Source: Burkholderiaceae bacterium
Lineage (GTDB): Bacteria > Pseudomonadota > Gammaproteobacteria > Burkholderiales > Burkholderiaceae_C
Length of the DNA: 64,000 nt
NCBI GenBank assembly: GCA_024235915.1
Contig: JACKLO010000012.1
Location: 185,438 to 249,437, forward strand
Direction: 5' to 3'
The translations under genes were made by a program, and so were the position numbers. The notes under the pieces were generated by a model. It did not search any database, was not told the DNA's origin, and was given only the letters and a program-made list of their open reading frames with translations. Shown here one piece after another: positions 31,897 to 42,537 of the stretch; the first letter of the stretch is position 1; every line of letters begins with the position of its first letter.

Positions 31897-33180
31897 CTAG
31901 CGCGCTGCGCGCAAAGCGGCGTGCCCGGCAAATGCCGCGGTAGAACCGAGTTCCGCCTCGATCAGCAGCAGCCGGTTGTACTTCGCCATCCGGTCCGATC
32001 TACAAAGCGAGCCGGTCTTGATCTGTGTCGCGGCCGTGCAGACACTCAGATCGGCGATCGTCGTGTCTTCGGTCTCACCCGAACGATGCGAGACGACCGA
32101 CGCAAAGCCAGCCTGGTCTGCCATCGCTATGGCAGCCAGCGTCTCGGTCAGCGTCCCTATCTGGTTCGGCTTGATCAGGATCGCGTTAGCGGCACTGCGC
32201 GAGATGCCCTGCCGAAGAATTTCCGTGTTGGTGACGAAGAGATCGTCGCCTACGAGCTGCAGCTTCTTGCCCAATCGGGCGGTAATCAGCGCCCAGCCGT
32301 CCCAATCGCCTTCGGCCATACCGTCCTCGATCGTGACGATCGGGTACGCATCCACCCAGCGCGCCAGGTAGTCGACGAACTGCGCCGAGTCGAAATGCTT
32401 GCTCTCTGAGGACAGTTCGTAGATGCCGTTCTTGAAGAACTCGGAACTGGCGACGTCCAAACCCAGCGCGAGGTCTCGACCAGCCTGGAATCCGGCTTGT
32501 GCGATCGCTGCGAGGATGATCTCGATCGCCGCCTCGTTGGACGGCAGGTCGGGCGCGAATCCACCTTCGTCACCTACGGCCGTCGATAGGCCGCGCTTCT
32601 TCAGCAGGCTCTTGAGAGAATGGAAGACCTCAACGCCCCATCGCATCGCTTCGGAGAAGCATGGCGCGCCCACGGGCACGATCATGAACTCCTGCATGTC
32701 GACGTTGTTGTCGGCATGAGCGCCGCCATTGATGATGTTCATCATCGGCATCGGTAGCCGCGCGCTCCGATCGCCTCCCAGGTGCCGGTAAAGCGGCAAA
32801 CCCGCCGAAGCCGCCGAAGCCTTCGCGAGCGCCAGCGACACGGCGAGGATCGCGTTCGCGCCCAAACGGGCCTTGGTCGCAGTGCCATCAAGGTCGATCA
32901 TCCGCCGATCGGCCTCCACCTGGTTCATGGCGTCATGCCCCACAAGTGCGACGCTCAGTTCGCCGTTGACATGCTCGACCGCCTTGGTCACGCCTTTGCC
33001 GAAGTATCGGTGCGGGTCGCCGTCGCGCAATTCGAGCGCTTCGCGGGCGCCCGTCGAGGCGCCGGACGGTGAGGCGGCAAAGCCTCGGGCGCCATCCGAC
33101 AGGATGACTTCGGCGGCAACCGTCGGGTTGCCTCTCGAATCGAGGATTTCGAAGCCCCGGACTGTTTGGATCGTTGGCAT
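31897..33180 (-). CDS. eno: Enolase (pathway-dedicated copy)
   Basis: A 427-residue enolase converting 2-phosphoglycerate to phosphoenolpyruvate. Motifs present: FEILDSRGNPTVAAEV, SGASTGAREALELRDGD, the metal-site residues in GLDVASSEF / TIEDGMAEGDWDGW / LVGDDLFVTN, and SHRSGETEDTTIADL. Length and residues look fully active. It is the last gene of an operon supplying 2-phosphoglycerate from D-glycerate, so it is probably a second, catabolic copy. It starts 7 bases after the pyruvate kinase stop. Codon use is less GC-biased than in flanking genes. Confidence 0.93.
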   Translation of the reverse strand: MPTIQTVRGFEILDSRGNPTVAAEVILSDGARGFAASPSGASTGAREALELRDGDPHRYFGKGVTKAVEHVNGELSVALVGHDAMNQVEADRRMIDLDGTATKARLGANAILAVSLALAKASAASAGLPLYRHLGGDRSARLPMPMMNIINGGAHADNNVDMQEFMIVPVGAPCFSEAMRWGVEVFHSLKSLLKKRGLSTAVGDEGGFAPDLPSNEAAIEIILAAIAQAGFQAGRDLALGLDVASSEFFKNGIYELSSESKHFDSAQFVDYLARWVDAYPIVTIEDGMAEGDWDGWALITARLGKKLQLVGDDLFVTNTEILRQGISRSAANAILIKPNQIGTLTETLAAIAMADQAGFASVVSHRSGETEDTTIADLSVCTAATQIKTGSLCRSDRMAKYNRLLLIEAELGSTAAFAGHAALRAAR

Positions 33181-33187
33181 GGCGTTG

Positions 33188-34605
<1,418 letters not shown>

Positions 34606-34606
<1 letters not shown>

Positions 34607-35913
34607 CAAAAGGGTCCTTCGGTTTGGGCGTGATGGCGACCATCGATCAGGATGGCCCTGAAGTCGTTCACGTTGGTCAGGGTCGGCCCGGTCACCACCG
34701 AGTCGCCCAGGGCCTCGAAGAAGCCATGGCCGTTGTTCTCGTCGAGGTGCTCGCGCGGGTTCAGGCCTTGTGCCCAGGCCCGGGCCAGCGTGTCGGGCGC
34801 CAGCACGGCGCCGGCGATCTCTTCCTGACCATCGACGCCATCGGTGTCGCCAGTCAGGGCGTGAACACCCGGCTCGTCGCCGAGCGCGATGCCCAGGGCG
34901 AGCAGGAACTCCACGTTGCGGCCGCCGCGCCCATGGCCGCGCACCGTGACGGTGGTCTCGCCGCCGGACAGCAGCACGCACGGCGCCTCGAACGGCTGGC
35001 CGCGACGGGCGACCTGCAGGGTGATCCCCGCCATCGTCTTGGCGGCGTCGCGGGCTTCGCCTTCGATGGCGTCACCGAGGATGTGCGGCGTCAGCCCGGC
35101 ATCTCGAGCCACCTGGGCGGCAGCCTCAAGCGCCATCTGCGGTGTGGCGACGAAGCGCGTTTCGATAGGAGGCAGGCGTGGATCTCCTGGTTTGTATGTT
35201 TCGCCATGTCCGCTTTCCAGCCAGGCGCGCGCTACGGGCGGTATTTCAATGCGGTAACGCTGAAGGATTGCCAGCGCGTCTGCACAGGTGGTCCGGTCAG
35301 GCACGGTAGGTCCCGACGCGATGTCGATGGGATCATCGCCCGGCACATCAGACAGAAGCAGGTTCAACACCCGCGCCGGGTGGCATGCTGCCGCCAGTCG
35401 CCCCCCCTTGATCGCCGACAGGTGCCTGCGCACGCAGTTCATCTCGGTGATGCTCGCGCCGCTGGCCAGAAGCGCCTTGTTCAGCGTTTGCTTGTCGGCC
35501 AAGGCCAAGCCGGGCATCGGCAAGGCCAGCAGCGAGGAGCCACCACCCGAGATGAGACATAGCACGAGGTCGTCCGGCGTGAGTCCCTGAACGAGCGACA
35601 GCAGCCGGCGGGCTGCCGCTTCGCCGGCTGCGTCGGGCACCGGATGGGCCGCCTCAACGACCTCGATGCGCTCGCACGGCACGGCATAGCCGTAACGCGT
35701 GACCACCAGTCCTGACAGCGGACCCGGCCAATGGGACTCCACCGCCCTCGCCATCGCCGCGGATGCCTTGCCTGCGCCGATCACAAGCAGCCGGCCCTTC
35801 GGTGGCGCCGGCAGATGGCGCGGGACGCACAGCGCCGGCTGGGCCGCCGCCACAGCGGCGTCGAACATCGCCTTCAGCAGGCCCCGGCGATCGGCTGCGG
35901 TCATGCTGCGCAT
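34606..35913 (-). CDS. Glycerate 2-kinase (MOFRL family)
   Basis: A 435-residue MOFRL-family glycerate kinase phosphorylating D-glycerate to 2-phosphoglycerate. Motifs: LLVIGAGKASAAMARAVE, CLISGGGSSLLALP, LSDVPGDDPIDIASGPTVPD and the C-terminal MOFRL block LLSGGETTVTVRGHGRGGRNVEFLLAL. Older annotations call this family hydroxypyruvate reductase TtuD. Placement directly before pyruvate kinase and enolase genes supports the 2-kinase reading. It begins 2 bases after the transporter gene's stop. Confidence 0.87.
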
Positions 35914-35915
35914 CC

Positions 35916-37925
35916 TCAGAACAGCAGTCCGACGGGCATCCGCAGATTCAACACATTCGCCATCAACAGATGAAAGACGCCCACGATGACGACTGCGCTG
36001 ATCGCGTATAGCACGATCACGCGGGACGCGAGTCGCTCAAACGTCGCGATGGCGATGAGGATCAGGAATGCCGCGAGGCTGGTCACGAAGAAGCCCAGCA
36101 CCGGCATCAGCAGGACCCAGACGACCAGTGCGACGACGATGGCGGAACGCCGCAGCGTCGAGGGCTTGCCCTCGGCACCGACCCCGCTGCATGCGGGCGC
36201 CGGCGGACGGCCTATCTGGAAGGCCATCAGCAGCCCCGACAACGAGACCAGCGCCACCGCCAGCGCTCCCGGGAAGACCGAACCCATAGCCGACATGTCC
36301 TTGGTCTGCAGGTAGGCCATCACGCCGACCACCACGAACAGCGCGCCGAAGCCGAGGGCCGGCAGGTCGCGAAATGGGCGCTGCGTGGACGGGGCGCTTT
36401 CCACCACCATGTCGGTACGCTCAACAGCGACTGACTTGGGCCGGCGCTTGCGAAGCATCACGAACAGCGGATAGAACAGCGTCAGCAGCGCGAACGCGAT
36501 GATGGCCATGCTGATCGGACGCCCGAAGAACATCGGGGCGACTCCACCCGTGGCGCTGCCAATCATGTAGGTCTGCACGAAGCCTTGTTCGGCGATCTGC
36601 CCCAGCACCAGGCCAAGGACGATCGGCGAGGGCGCGAAGCCGTAGCGCTGCAGCACCCAGGCCGCGATGCCGAGCAGCACCATCATCTGCGTGTCACCCG
36701 GGTTGCTGTGGATCGCGAAGCTGCCCAGCACGGTGAGGAAGGCCACCGTCGGCACCAGCAGCGACTTCGGGATGTGGACGATCGACTTGTAGGCATAGCG
36801 CCCCATCACCAGGCCCACCGGCAGCATCAGCAAGGTCGCGATCAGCAGCCCGAACATGAAGGTGTAGACGATGTTGCTCTGCTCGTTGAACAGGCTCGGC
36901 CCGATCTTGATGCCCTGGACCAGCAATGCGCCCAGGATGATGGCGTCGGGTGGTGTGCCCGGAATGCCGAGCACCAGCGTCGGGATGAAGCCGCCGCCGA
37001 CCGTCGCGTTGTTCGATGACTCGGTGGCGATCACGCCATCGGGCTCACCGGTGCCGAAGCGCTCGGGGTGCTTTGACGAACGCCTTGCCTCAGAGTACGC
37101 GATCAGGCCGGCGATGGAGCCGCCCGCGCCAGGCAGGATGCCCACGGCCGTGCCGATGAGTGAACTGCGGATCGTGTTCAGCTTGCTGCCCAGCGTGATG
37201 CGCAGTGCCTCGCCCATGCGGTAGCCGCGGTCATCCTGCAAGACGGTGAGGTGCGGCGCCTTGTTCGCCACGAGATCGATGACGACCGGGATGCAGAACA
37301 AGCCGATGAGTGCGGAGGTGACATCGATCCCGCCCAGCAGCATCTGCGAGTTCATCGTGTAGCGCACGTCGCCGCCGACGACGGCCACCCCGATGGTCGA
37401 CAGCAGCAGCCCCAGGCAGCCGCCGATCAGGCCCTTGATAGTGTTGCCCACCGAGAGGGCCGAAATGAGCGTCAGTCCGAAGATGGCCATCCAGAAGTAT
37501 TCGGTGGGCCCAAAGGACAGCGCCACGTCCGCCAGCGGCGGTGCCAGGAGCAATAGCGTCACCGCGCCGACGAGACCCCCGATCACCGAGGCCAGGGTGG
37601 CCAGCGTGACCGCCAGACCGCCATCCCCACGTTTGGCCATCGGGTAACCGTCGAAAGTGGTCGCGATCGACGACGGCGTCCCTGGTGTGTTGACCAGGAT
37701 CGCGGCAAATGCGCCGCCGTAGATCGCGCCGGTGTAGATCGCGCCCAGGGCAATCAGCCCCGACGCAGGCGACATGGTGAAGGTGAATGGGACCAGGATG
37801 GCCACGGCCATGGTGGCCGACAGGCCTGGGAGGGCTCCGATGAGCGTCCCCAGCGCCACCCCAACCAGTGCCAGCACCAGGTTGAGGGGCGTCAGGGCAT
37901 CAAGCAGGAATTGCAGGATGTCCAT
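35916..37925 (-). CDS. Fused TctA-TctB tripartite tricarboxylate transporter permease
   Basis: A 669-residue membrane protein. Residues 1 to about 495 are the large permease TctA (LIGALPGLSATMAVAILVPFTF, GGAFAAILVNTPGTPSSIAT, GFIPTLVLGIPGTPPDAIILGALL). A polar linker (RKRRPKSVAVERTDMVVESA) follows. The last 145 or so residues have four predicted helices of the small subunit TctB type. TctA and TctB are normally separate genes. With the Bug receptor encoded next to it, it forms a complete Na+/H+-driven carboxylate importer, here presumably for tartrate. Confidence 0.85.
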   Translation of the reverse strand: MDILQFLLDALTPLNLVLALVGVALGTLIGALPGLSATMAVAILVPFTFTMSPASGLIALGAIYTGAIYGGAFAAILVNTPGTPSSIATTFDGYPMAKRGDGGLAVTLATLASVIGGLVGAVTLLLLAPPLADVALSFGPTEYFWMAIFGLTLISALSVGNTIKGLIGGCLGLLLSTIGVAVVGGDVRYTMNSQMLLGGIDVTSALIGLFCIPVVIDLVANKAPHLTVLQDDRGYRMGEALRITLGSKLNTIRSSLIGTAVGILPGAGGSIAGLIAYSEARRSSKHPERFGTGEPDGVIATESSNNATVGGGFIPTLVLGIPGTPPDAIILGALLVQGIKIGPSLFNEQSNIVYTFMFGLLIATLLMLPVGLVMGRYAYKSIVHIPKSLLVPTVAFLTVLGSFAIHSNPGDTQMMVLLGIAAWVLQRYGFAPSPIVLGLVLGQIAEQGFVQTYMIGSATGGVAPMFFGRPISMAIIAFALLTLFYPLFVMLRKRRPKSVAVERTDMVVESAPSTQRPFRDLPALGFGALFVVVGVMAYLQTKDMSAMGSVFPGALAVALVSLSGLLMAFQIGRPPAPACSGVGAEGKPSTLRRSAIVVALVVWVLLMPVLGFFVTSLAAFLILIAIATFERLASRVIVLYAISAVVIVGVFHLLMANVLNLRMPVGLLF

Positions 37926-37943
37926 GGTCGTGGCCTTCCCGAC

Positions 37944-38924
37944 TTACTGCTTCTTGATGCCGAGCTTCGCGGCCAGCGCGCCGTACTCCTTCTTCTTCTC
38001 TGCCATGAATGCCGGCATGGCCTTGTAGCCAATGTCGGTCAGCACGAAGCCGCCGTCTTCCATCTTCTTCTTGAACTCGGGCTCGACGTTGATGGCGCTG
38101 ATGATGTCCGACAGCTTCTGACGGATGTCCTCGGGCGTCGACTTCGGCACCGACAGGCCACGATAGGCACCACCGACCAGATCAAACCCCAGTTCGCGGA
38201 AGGTCGGCACGTCCGGGAAGGCGGGCATGCGCTTTTCGGACGCCACCGCCAGCATGCGCATCTTGTCTGCATGGGCAATGCCCGACGGTGCGTAGTTGAA
38301 GCCGGCCACGGTCTGCTTGCCCAGAATGGCGGTCACGGCCGGGCCGGTACCGCTGAACGGGATATAGGTGGTCTTGATGCCAGCCAGTTCGTCGAAGCGC
38401 ACCTGTGCCAGGTTGTTCGATGAGTTGGAGCCCGAGCCGCTCATGGTGACCATGCCCGGATTCTTCTTCGCGTAGTCGATCAGGTCCTTCAGCGTCTTGA
38501 AGGGGCTGTCCTTGACGACGAAGATGGCATCCGGTGTGTAGTGGAAGTAGTTGACAGGCGTCAGGTCGTCCGTCTGGTATCCCACATCCTTCTGCAATGG
38601 TTGCAGCACGGTGTGCGGCAGGTTGATGCCCATCATCGTGTAGCCATCGTTGGGCATCGAGTTGAGCTGCGACCACGCCTGCGCGCCTCCCGCGCCAGCC
38701 ATGTACTGGATCACCACCTCCACGCCAGCGATCTTCTTGAAGACCGACTGCTGGAATCGTGCCGAGATGTCGGACTCGCCACCCGCGTTGAATGGCAGGA
38801 TGTAGTTGATGGGCTTGGTGGGAAAGCCCTGCGCCTGCGCCGCGCCGGGCAAGGCCAGTCCCAGCGCGAGGTTGCCGACGATGACGGCCGACGCGATCAG
38901 GGTTCTACGATTGAATGTGCGCAT
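37944..38924 (-). CDS. Bug-family (TctC) receptor of the tartrate block
   Basis: A 326-residue periplasmic receptor with a signal peptide (ASAVIVGNLALGLALPGAAQAQG) and ligand loops YILPFNAGGESDISARFQQ and YIPFSGTGPAVTAILG. It is more divergent than the other four Bug proteins of the window and is the only one beside a permease gene (18 bases away). It should deliver the transported acid to the TctA-TctB fusion. An 89-base gap with a hairpin separates it from the dehydrogenase gene upstream. Confidence 0.9.
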   Translation of the reverse strand: MRTFNRRTLIASAVIVGNLALGLALPGAAQAQGFPTKPINYILPFNAGGESDISARFQQSVFKKIAGVEVVIQYMAGAGGAQAWSQLNSMPNDGYTMMGINLPHTVLQPLQKDVGYQTDDLTPVNYFHYTPDAIFVVKDSPFKTLKDLIDYAKKNPGMVTMSGSGSNSSNNLAQVRFDELAGIKTTYIPFSGTGPAVTAILGKQTVAGFNYAPSGIAHADKMRMLAVASEKRMPAFPDVPTFRELGFDLVGGAYRGLSVPKSTPEDIRQKLSDIISAINVEPEFKKKMEDGGFVLTDIGYKAMPAFMAEKKKEYGALAAKLGIKKQ

Positions 38925-38981
38925 GTCTGTCTCCAGTTCTCTGACTTGGAATGGCGCCCGCCGAAAGAGCGAGCAGGTGAT

Positions 38982-38997
38982 GGGAGCCGAGGCTCCC
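38982..38997 (-). terminator. Intra-operon hairpin between ttuC-like and Bug genes
   Basis: GGGAGC-cgag-GCTCCC forms a 6-bp stem with a four-base loop in the 89-base gap. Without a T-run it may adjust relative expression or protect mRNA ends rather than fully terminate. Confidence 0.3.
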
Positions 38998-39013
38998 GTG
39001 ACGCTTCAGGGCG

Positions 39014-40102
39014 TCAGGCTGCCTTGCGCTGGCGCGGCGCAGTGAGCAACTCGCACACCGCCTGGGTGACCTGCGCCGTGGTGGCAATGCCGCCCAGATC
39101 GCGCGTATGCATAGCGCGGTTGGCGGTGACCTGTTCGATGGCACGCATCAGTCGCTGCGCGTCGTCGGTCTCGCCGAGGTGGTCGAGCATCATCACGCAG
39201 CTCCAGAAGGTGCCGACCGGATTGGCCAGACCCTTGCCCATGATGTCGAAGGCCGAGCCGTGGATCGGCTCGAACATGCTGGGGTAGCGGTGCTCGGGAT
39301 CGATGTTGCCAGTAGGCGCGATTCCCAGGCTGCCGGCCAGCGCGGCGGCAAGGTCGCTAAGGATGTCGGCGTGCAGATTCGTCGCGACGATGGTGTCCAG
39401 CGAAGCCGGACGGTTGATCATGCGCGCGGTGGACGCGTCCACCAGTTCCTTGTCCCAAGTGACGTCGGGAAACTCCTTGGAAATCTGCAGCGCGATCTCG
39501 TCCCACATCACCATTGCGTGGCGCTGGGCGTTGCTCTTGGTGATGACGGTCAGCAGCTTGCGGGGGCGCGATTGGGCCAGCTTGAAAGCGAAGCGCATGA
39601 TGCGTTCGACGCCTGCGCGGGTCATCATGCTCACGTCGGTGGCGGCCTCGATCGGATGACCCTGGTGGACGCGACCGCCGACACCGGCGTATTCACCCTC
39701 GGAGTTCTCGCGCACGATGACCCAGTTCAGGTCGTCGGGTCCACAGCGCTTGAGCGGACCGTCGATGCCGGGCAGGATGCGCGTCGGGCGCACGTTGGCG
39801 TACTGATCGAAGCCCTGGCAGATCTTCAGGCGCAGGCCCCACAGGGTAATGTGGTCGGGGATGTGCGGGTCGCCGGCGCTGCCGAAGAGGATGGCATCCT
39901 TGTTGCGGATCTTGTCCAGACCGCCATCCGGGATCATGACGCCGTGTTCACGAAAGTAGTCTGCGCCCCAGTCAAAGTTCTCAAAATTGAAGCGGTAGGT
40001 GCTGCTTGTCTTGGCGAGCGCTTCGAGCACCTGCTGGCCGGCGGGAACGACCTCCTTGCCAATGCCGTCGCCGGGAATCGTTGCGATCTCATAGGTCTTC
40101 AT
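39014..40102 (-). CDS. Tartrate dehydrogenase/decarboxylase (TtuC / D-malate dehydrogenase family)
   Basis: A 362-residue NAD-dependent beta-decarboxylating dehydrogenase. Motifs: IATIPGDGIGKEVVPAG, the substrate arginines in YANVRPTRILPG, IVRENSEGEYAGVGGRVHQG, and the metal/NAD region NLHADILSDLAAALAGSLGIAPTGNI. The family oxidises tartrate or D-malate, and with meso-tartrate yields D-glycerate and CO2. Glycerate kinase downstream favours tartrate as substrate. It is the first gene of the operon, divergent from a LysR gene. D-malate dehydrogenase (DmlA) is the main alternative. Confidence 0.87.
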   Translation of the reverse strand: MKTYEIATIPGDGIGKEVVPAGQQVLEALAKTSSTYRFNFENFDWGADYFREHGVMIPDGGLDKIRNKDAILFGSAGDPHIPDHITLWGLRLKICQGFDQYANVRPTRILPGIDGPLKRCGPDDLNWVIVRENSEGEYAGVGGRVHQGHPIEAATDVSMMTRAGVERIMRFAFKLAQSRPRKLLTVITKSNAQRHAMVMWDEIALQISKEFPDVTWDKELVDASTARMINRPASLDTIVATNLHADILSDLAAALAGSLGIAPTGNIDPEHRYPSMFEPIHGSAFDIMGKGLANPVGTFWSCVMMLDHLGETDDAQRLMRAIEQVTANRAMHTRDLGGIATTAQVTQAVCELLTAPRQRKAA

Positions 40103-40187
40103 GGAGGGCTCCGTATGCGTAGGGGTGATTGCGATGAGGGCACTGTAGGAACTGGACGGGGCCCCTGATCGTCGCTAGAGTGAAGCC

Positions 40188-40210
40188 ATAGTTAACCTGC
40201 GTTCAACAAT
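40188..40210. promoter_or_regulatory. Candidate LysR operator in the ttuC-lysR divergent promoter
   Basis: ATAGTTAAC-ctgc-GTTCAACAAT is an imperfect inverted repeat lying just before the LysR ATG (40220) and 86 bases from the ttuC-like ATG. Position and symmetry suit a LysR-type autoregulated divergent promoter. TAGAGT at 40176-40181 may be a -10 for the LysR gene. Both are inferences. Confidence 0.4.
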
Positions 40211-40219
40211 AGAAGATCG

Positions 40220-41149
40220 ATGTCCAGTGGTATCCAGCCGGCAGACCTAGGCTTCTTTTCGACGCTTGCTCGGGCCGGCAGCTTGAGTGCCGCCGGTCGG
40301 GAGCTTGGCGTTACGACGCCCGCCGTGAGCAAACATCTGGCGCTGATGGAGGCGCGCCTGGGCGTGGCGCTGGTGGTGCGGACAACGCGTCGCATGAGCC
40401 TGACGCCGGAGGGTGAGATCTACCTGGAGCGGGCACGTCGCATCCTGGGCGAGATCGACGAGATGGGAGAGATGCTCGGCGCGGCGAAGGCCATGCCAAC
40501 GGGGTTGCTGCGGGTCAACGCAACGCTGGGCTTCGGCCGAAGCCATGTCGCGCCGCTGATCTCGCGCTTTGTTCGCAAACATCCGCAGGTCGAGGTGCAG
40601 CTTCAGTTGTCGGTCAATCCGCCGCCGCTAACCGAAGATACGTTCGACGTCTGCATCCGGTTCGGCGCACCTCCGGACCAGCGCGTGATCGCACGCTACA
40701 TCGCACCGAATCGCCGCCTGCTCTGCGCGTCGCCCGCATATCTGGCAAAGCGCGGCGTACCTAAGGCCCCCAACGACCTCGCCAAGCACAACTGCATCGG
40801 CATCCGCCAGGGGGAGGAGGCCTATGGCGTATGGCGCTTGACCAGTGGGCGCGGAAAGAGCGGAGCAGCCCAGGCCGTCAAGATTCGCGGCAATCTGACG
40901 ACCAACGACGGCGAAATCGCCGTCAACTGGGCACTAGATGGCCACGGCATTCTTATGCGTGCGGAGTGGGACATCGACCGCTACTTACGCAGTGGTCGAT
41001 TGGTCCATGTGCTTCCGCAGTACCACACGCCGGACGCGGACATCCACGCGGTGTTCCCGCAACACCATCAACTGTCAGCACGGGTCCGGGCGTTTGTAGA
41101 CTTCGTCGCGCTGTCGTTCTCTCAACAGGCTGCATCCAGCAAGTCATAG
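40220..41149 (+). CDS. LysR-family regulator of the tartrate block (DmlR/TtuA-like)
   Basis: A 309-residue LysR regulator with winged helix LGFFSTLARAGSLSAAGRELGVTTPAVSKHLALMEARLGVALV and the second-domain pattern TGLLRVNATLGFGRSHVAPLISRFVRKHPQVEVQL of the DmlR/AaeR-like subgroup. Divergent from the dehydrogenase gene, it likely activates the tartrate operon when its ligand is present. Its stop marks the right side of the lower-GC block. Confidence 0.88.
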   Translation: MSSGIQPADLGFFSTLARAGSLSAAGRELGVTTPAVSKHLALMEARLGVALVVRTTRRMSLTPEGEIYLERARRILGEIDEMGEMLGAAKAMPTGLLRVNATLGFGRSHVAPLISRFVRKHPQVEVQLQLSVNPPPLTEDTFDVCIRFGAPPDQRVIARYIAPNRRLLCASPAYLAKRGVPKAPNDLAKHNCIGIRQGEEAYGVWRLTSGRGKSGAAQAVKIRGNLTTNDGEIAVNWALDGHGILMRAEWDIDRYLRSGRLVHVLPQYHTPDADIHAVFPQHHQLSARVRAFVDFVALSFSQQAASSKS

Positions 41150-41316
41150 TGCCGGTCGACTGACTGCTTCGTGACTTGGCGGAGGTCAGCAATGGGTCGA
41201 TAGCCGCCTGTCGGTTGCCGCATCTCCCGCCGCTCTCCTGCCCACAGTCGGTCAACACGTCGTCCCTGTGCATGCAGTCAGGGTGCCGCCATGGCGATCC
41301 GCCTCACGGTGGCCCG

Positions 41317-42537
41317 TCAGAGGGCGCCCGCCCGCCGCAGTGCCTGCAACCGCGCATCGTCCGCCCCCAGCACCTCGCGAAGCACCTCGTCGGTGTGCTC
41401 GCCCACCAGCGGCGGCGCGCGGTCATAGGCCACGGGCGTGGCCGAGAAGTGAACCGGGTTGGCCACGATGGGCACGCTGCCCAGGGTGGGGTGGGGCAGG
41501 TCCTGCCGCAGGGCGCGGTGGCGCACCTGGGGGTCGTTGAACACCGCGGCGAAGTCGTTGATCGGCCCGCTGGGCACGCCGGCGGCGTCGAAGGCGGCGT
41601 ACCAGTCGGCCACCGGGCGCTGGCGCAGGCGGTCGGCCAGCAGCGGCACCAGCACGGCCTGGCGCGCGGCGCGCTGGGGGTTGGTGGCGAAGCGCGGGTC
41701 GGCCGGCAGCTCGGGGCAGCCCAGCACCTGGCAGAAGGCCGTGAACTGCGTGTCGTTGCCCACGGCCACCACGATCTGGCCGTCGCTGCAGTCGAAGGCC
41801 TGCCAGGGGCAGGTGATGGGCGACGCGGTGCCCACGCGCGGCGGCTGGCGGCCGGAGACCAGGTACATCATGCCCACGTGTGATTGCGCGGCGATCTGCG
41901 CGTCCAGCAGCGCCAGGTCGATGTGCTGGCCTTCGCCGCTGACCTGGTCGCGGTGGCGCAGCGCGGCCAGGATGGCGGCCACGGCGTAGAAGCCGGCGGT
42001 GATGTCGGCCACCGAATTGCCCACGCGCATCGGCCCGCCGCCGGGCACGCCGTCGGGCAGGCCGGTGACGCTCATCAACCCGCTCATGGACTGGAAGATG
42101 GGGTCGTAGCCGGGCAGGTGGGCATACGGCCCGTCCTGGCCGAAGCCGGTGATGGAGCAATAGACCAGGCGCGGATTCACCGCCCGCAGCGACGCCGCAT
42201 CCAGCCCATGGCGGGCCAGGTCGCCGGCCTTGAAGTTCTCGATCAGCACGTCGCACTGCACCGCCAGCTCGCGGATCAGGGCCTGGCCTTCCGGCGATCG
42301 CATGTCCACCGTGATCGAGCGCTTGCCGCGGTTCATGGCCAGGAAGGAGGAGGTCTCGCGCGACTCCTTGCCCTCGGCATCGCGGGCGCGCACGCCCTGC
42401 TGGCGCACGTCGTCGCCGCGGCCGGGGCGTTCGACCTTGATCACGTCGGCGCCGAAGTCGGCCAGCATCTGGCCGGCCCAAGGGCCGGCGAAGACGCGGC
42501 TGAGGTCAAGCACGCGCAGCCCTGCAAGTGCGGTCAT
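41317..42537 (-). CDS. CaiB/BaiF-type CoA transferase 2
   Basis: A 406-residue family III CoA transferase (ALAGLRVLDLSRVFAGPWAGQMLADFGADVIKVERPGRGDDVRQ ... FLAMNRGKRSITVD ... SVADITAGFYAVAAILAALRH, with the catalytic aspartate in VADI). It is close in type to the enzyme at 24787. Its ATG overlaps the stop of the next CoA transferase gene (ATGA). The two may form a hetero-oligomer or act on successive acids. Confidence 0.88.
   Translation of the reverse strand: MTALAGLRVLDLSRVFAGPWAGQMLADFGADVIKVERPGRGDDVRQQGVRARDAEGKESRETSSFLAMNRGKRSITVDMRSPEGQALIRELAVQCDVLIENFKAGDLARHGLDAASLRAVNPRLVYCSITGFGQDGPYAHLPGYDPIFQSMSGLMSVTGLPDGVPGGGPMRVGNSVADITAGFYAVAAILAALRHRDQVSGEGQHIDLALLDAQIAAQSHVGMMYLVSGRQPPRVGTASPITCPWQAFDCSDGQIVVAVGNDTQFTAFCQVLGCPELPADPRFATNPQRAARQAVLVPLLADRLRQRPVADWYAAFDAAGVPSGPINDFAAVFNDPQVRHRALRQDLPHPTLGSVPIVANPVHFSATPVAYDRAPPLVGEHTDEVLREVLGADDARLQALRRAGAL

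Noticed and set aside
41193..41206. TGGGTCGATAGCCG occurs here and again at 52163-52176, near the edges of two lower-GC patches.
   Set aside because: Several identical 14-base pairs are expected by chance in 64 kb of GC-rich DNA, and the flanking sequences do not align. Not evidence of att sites.
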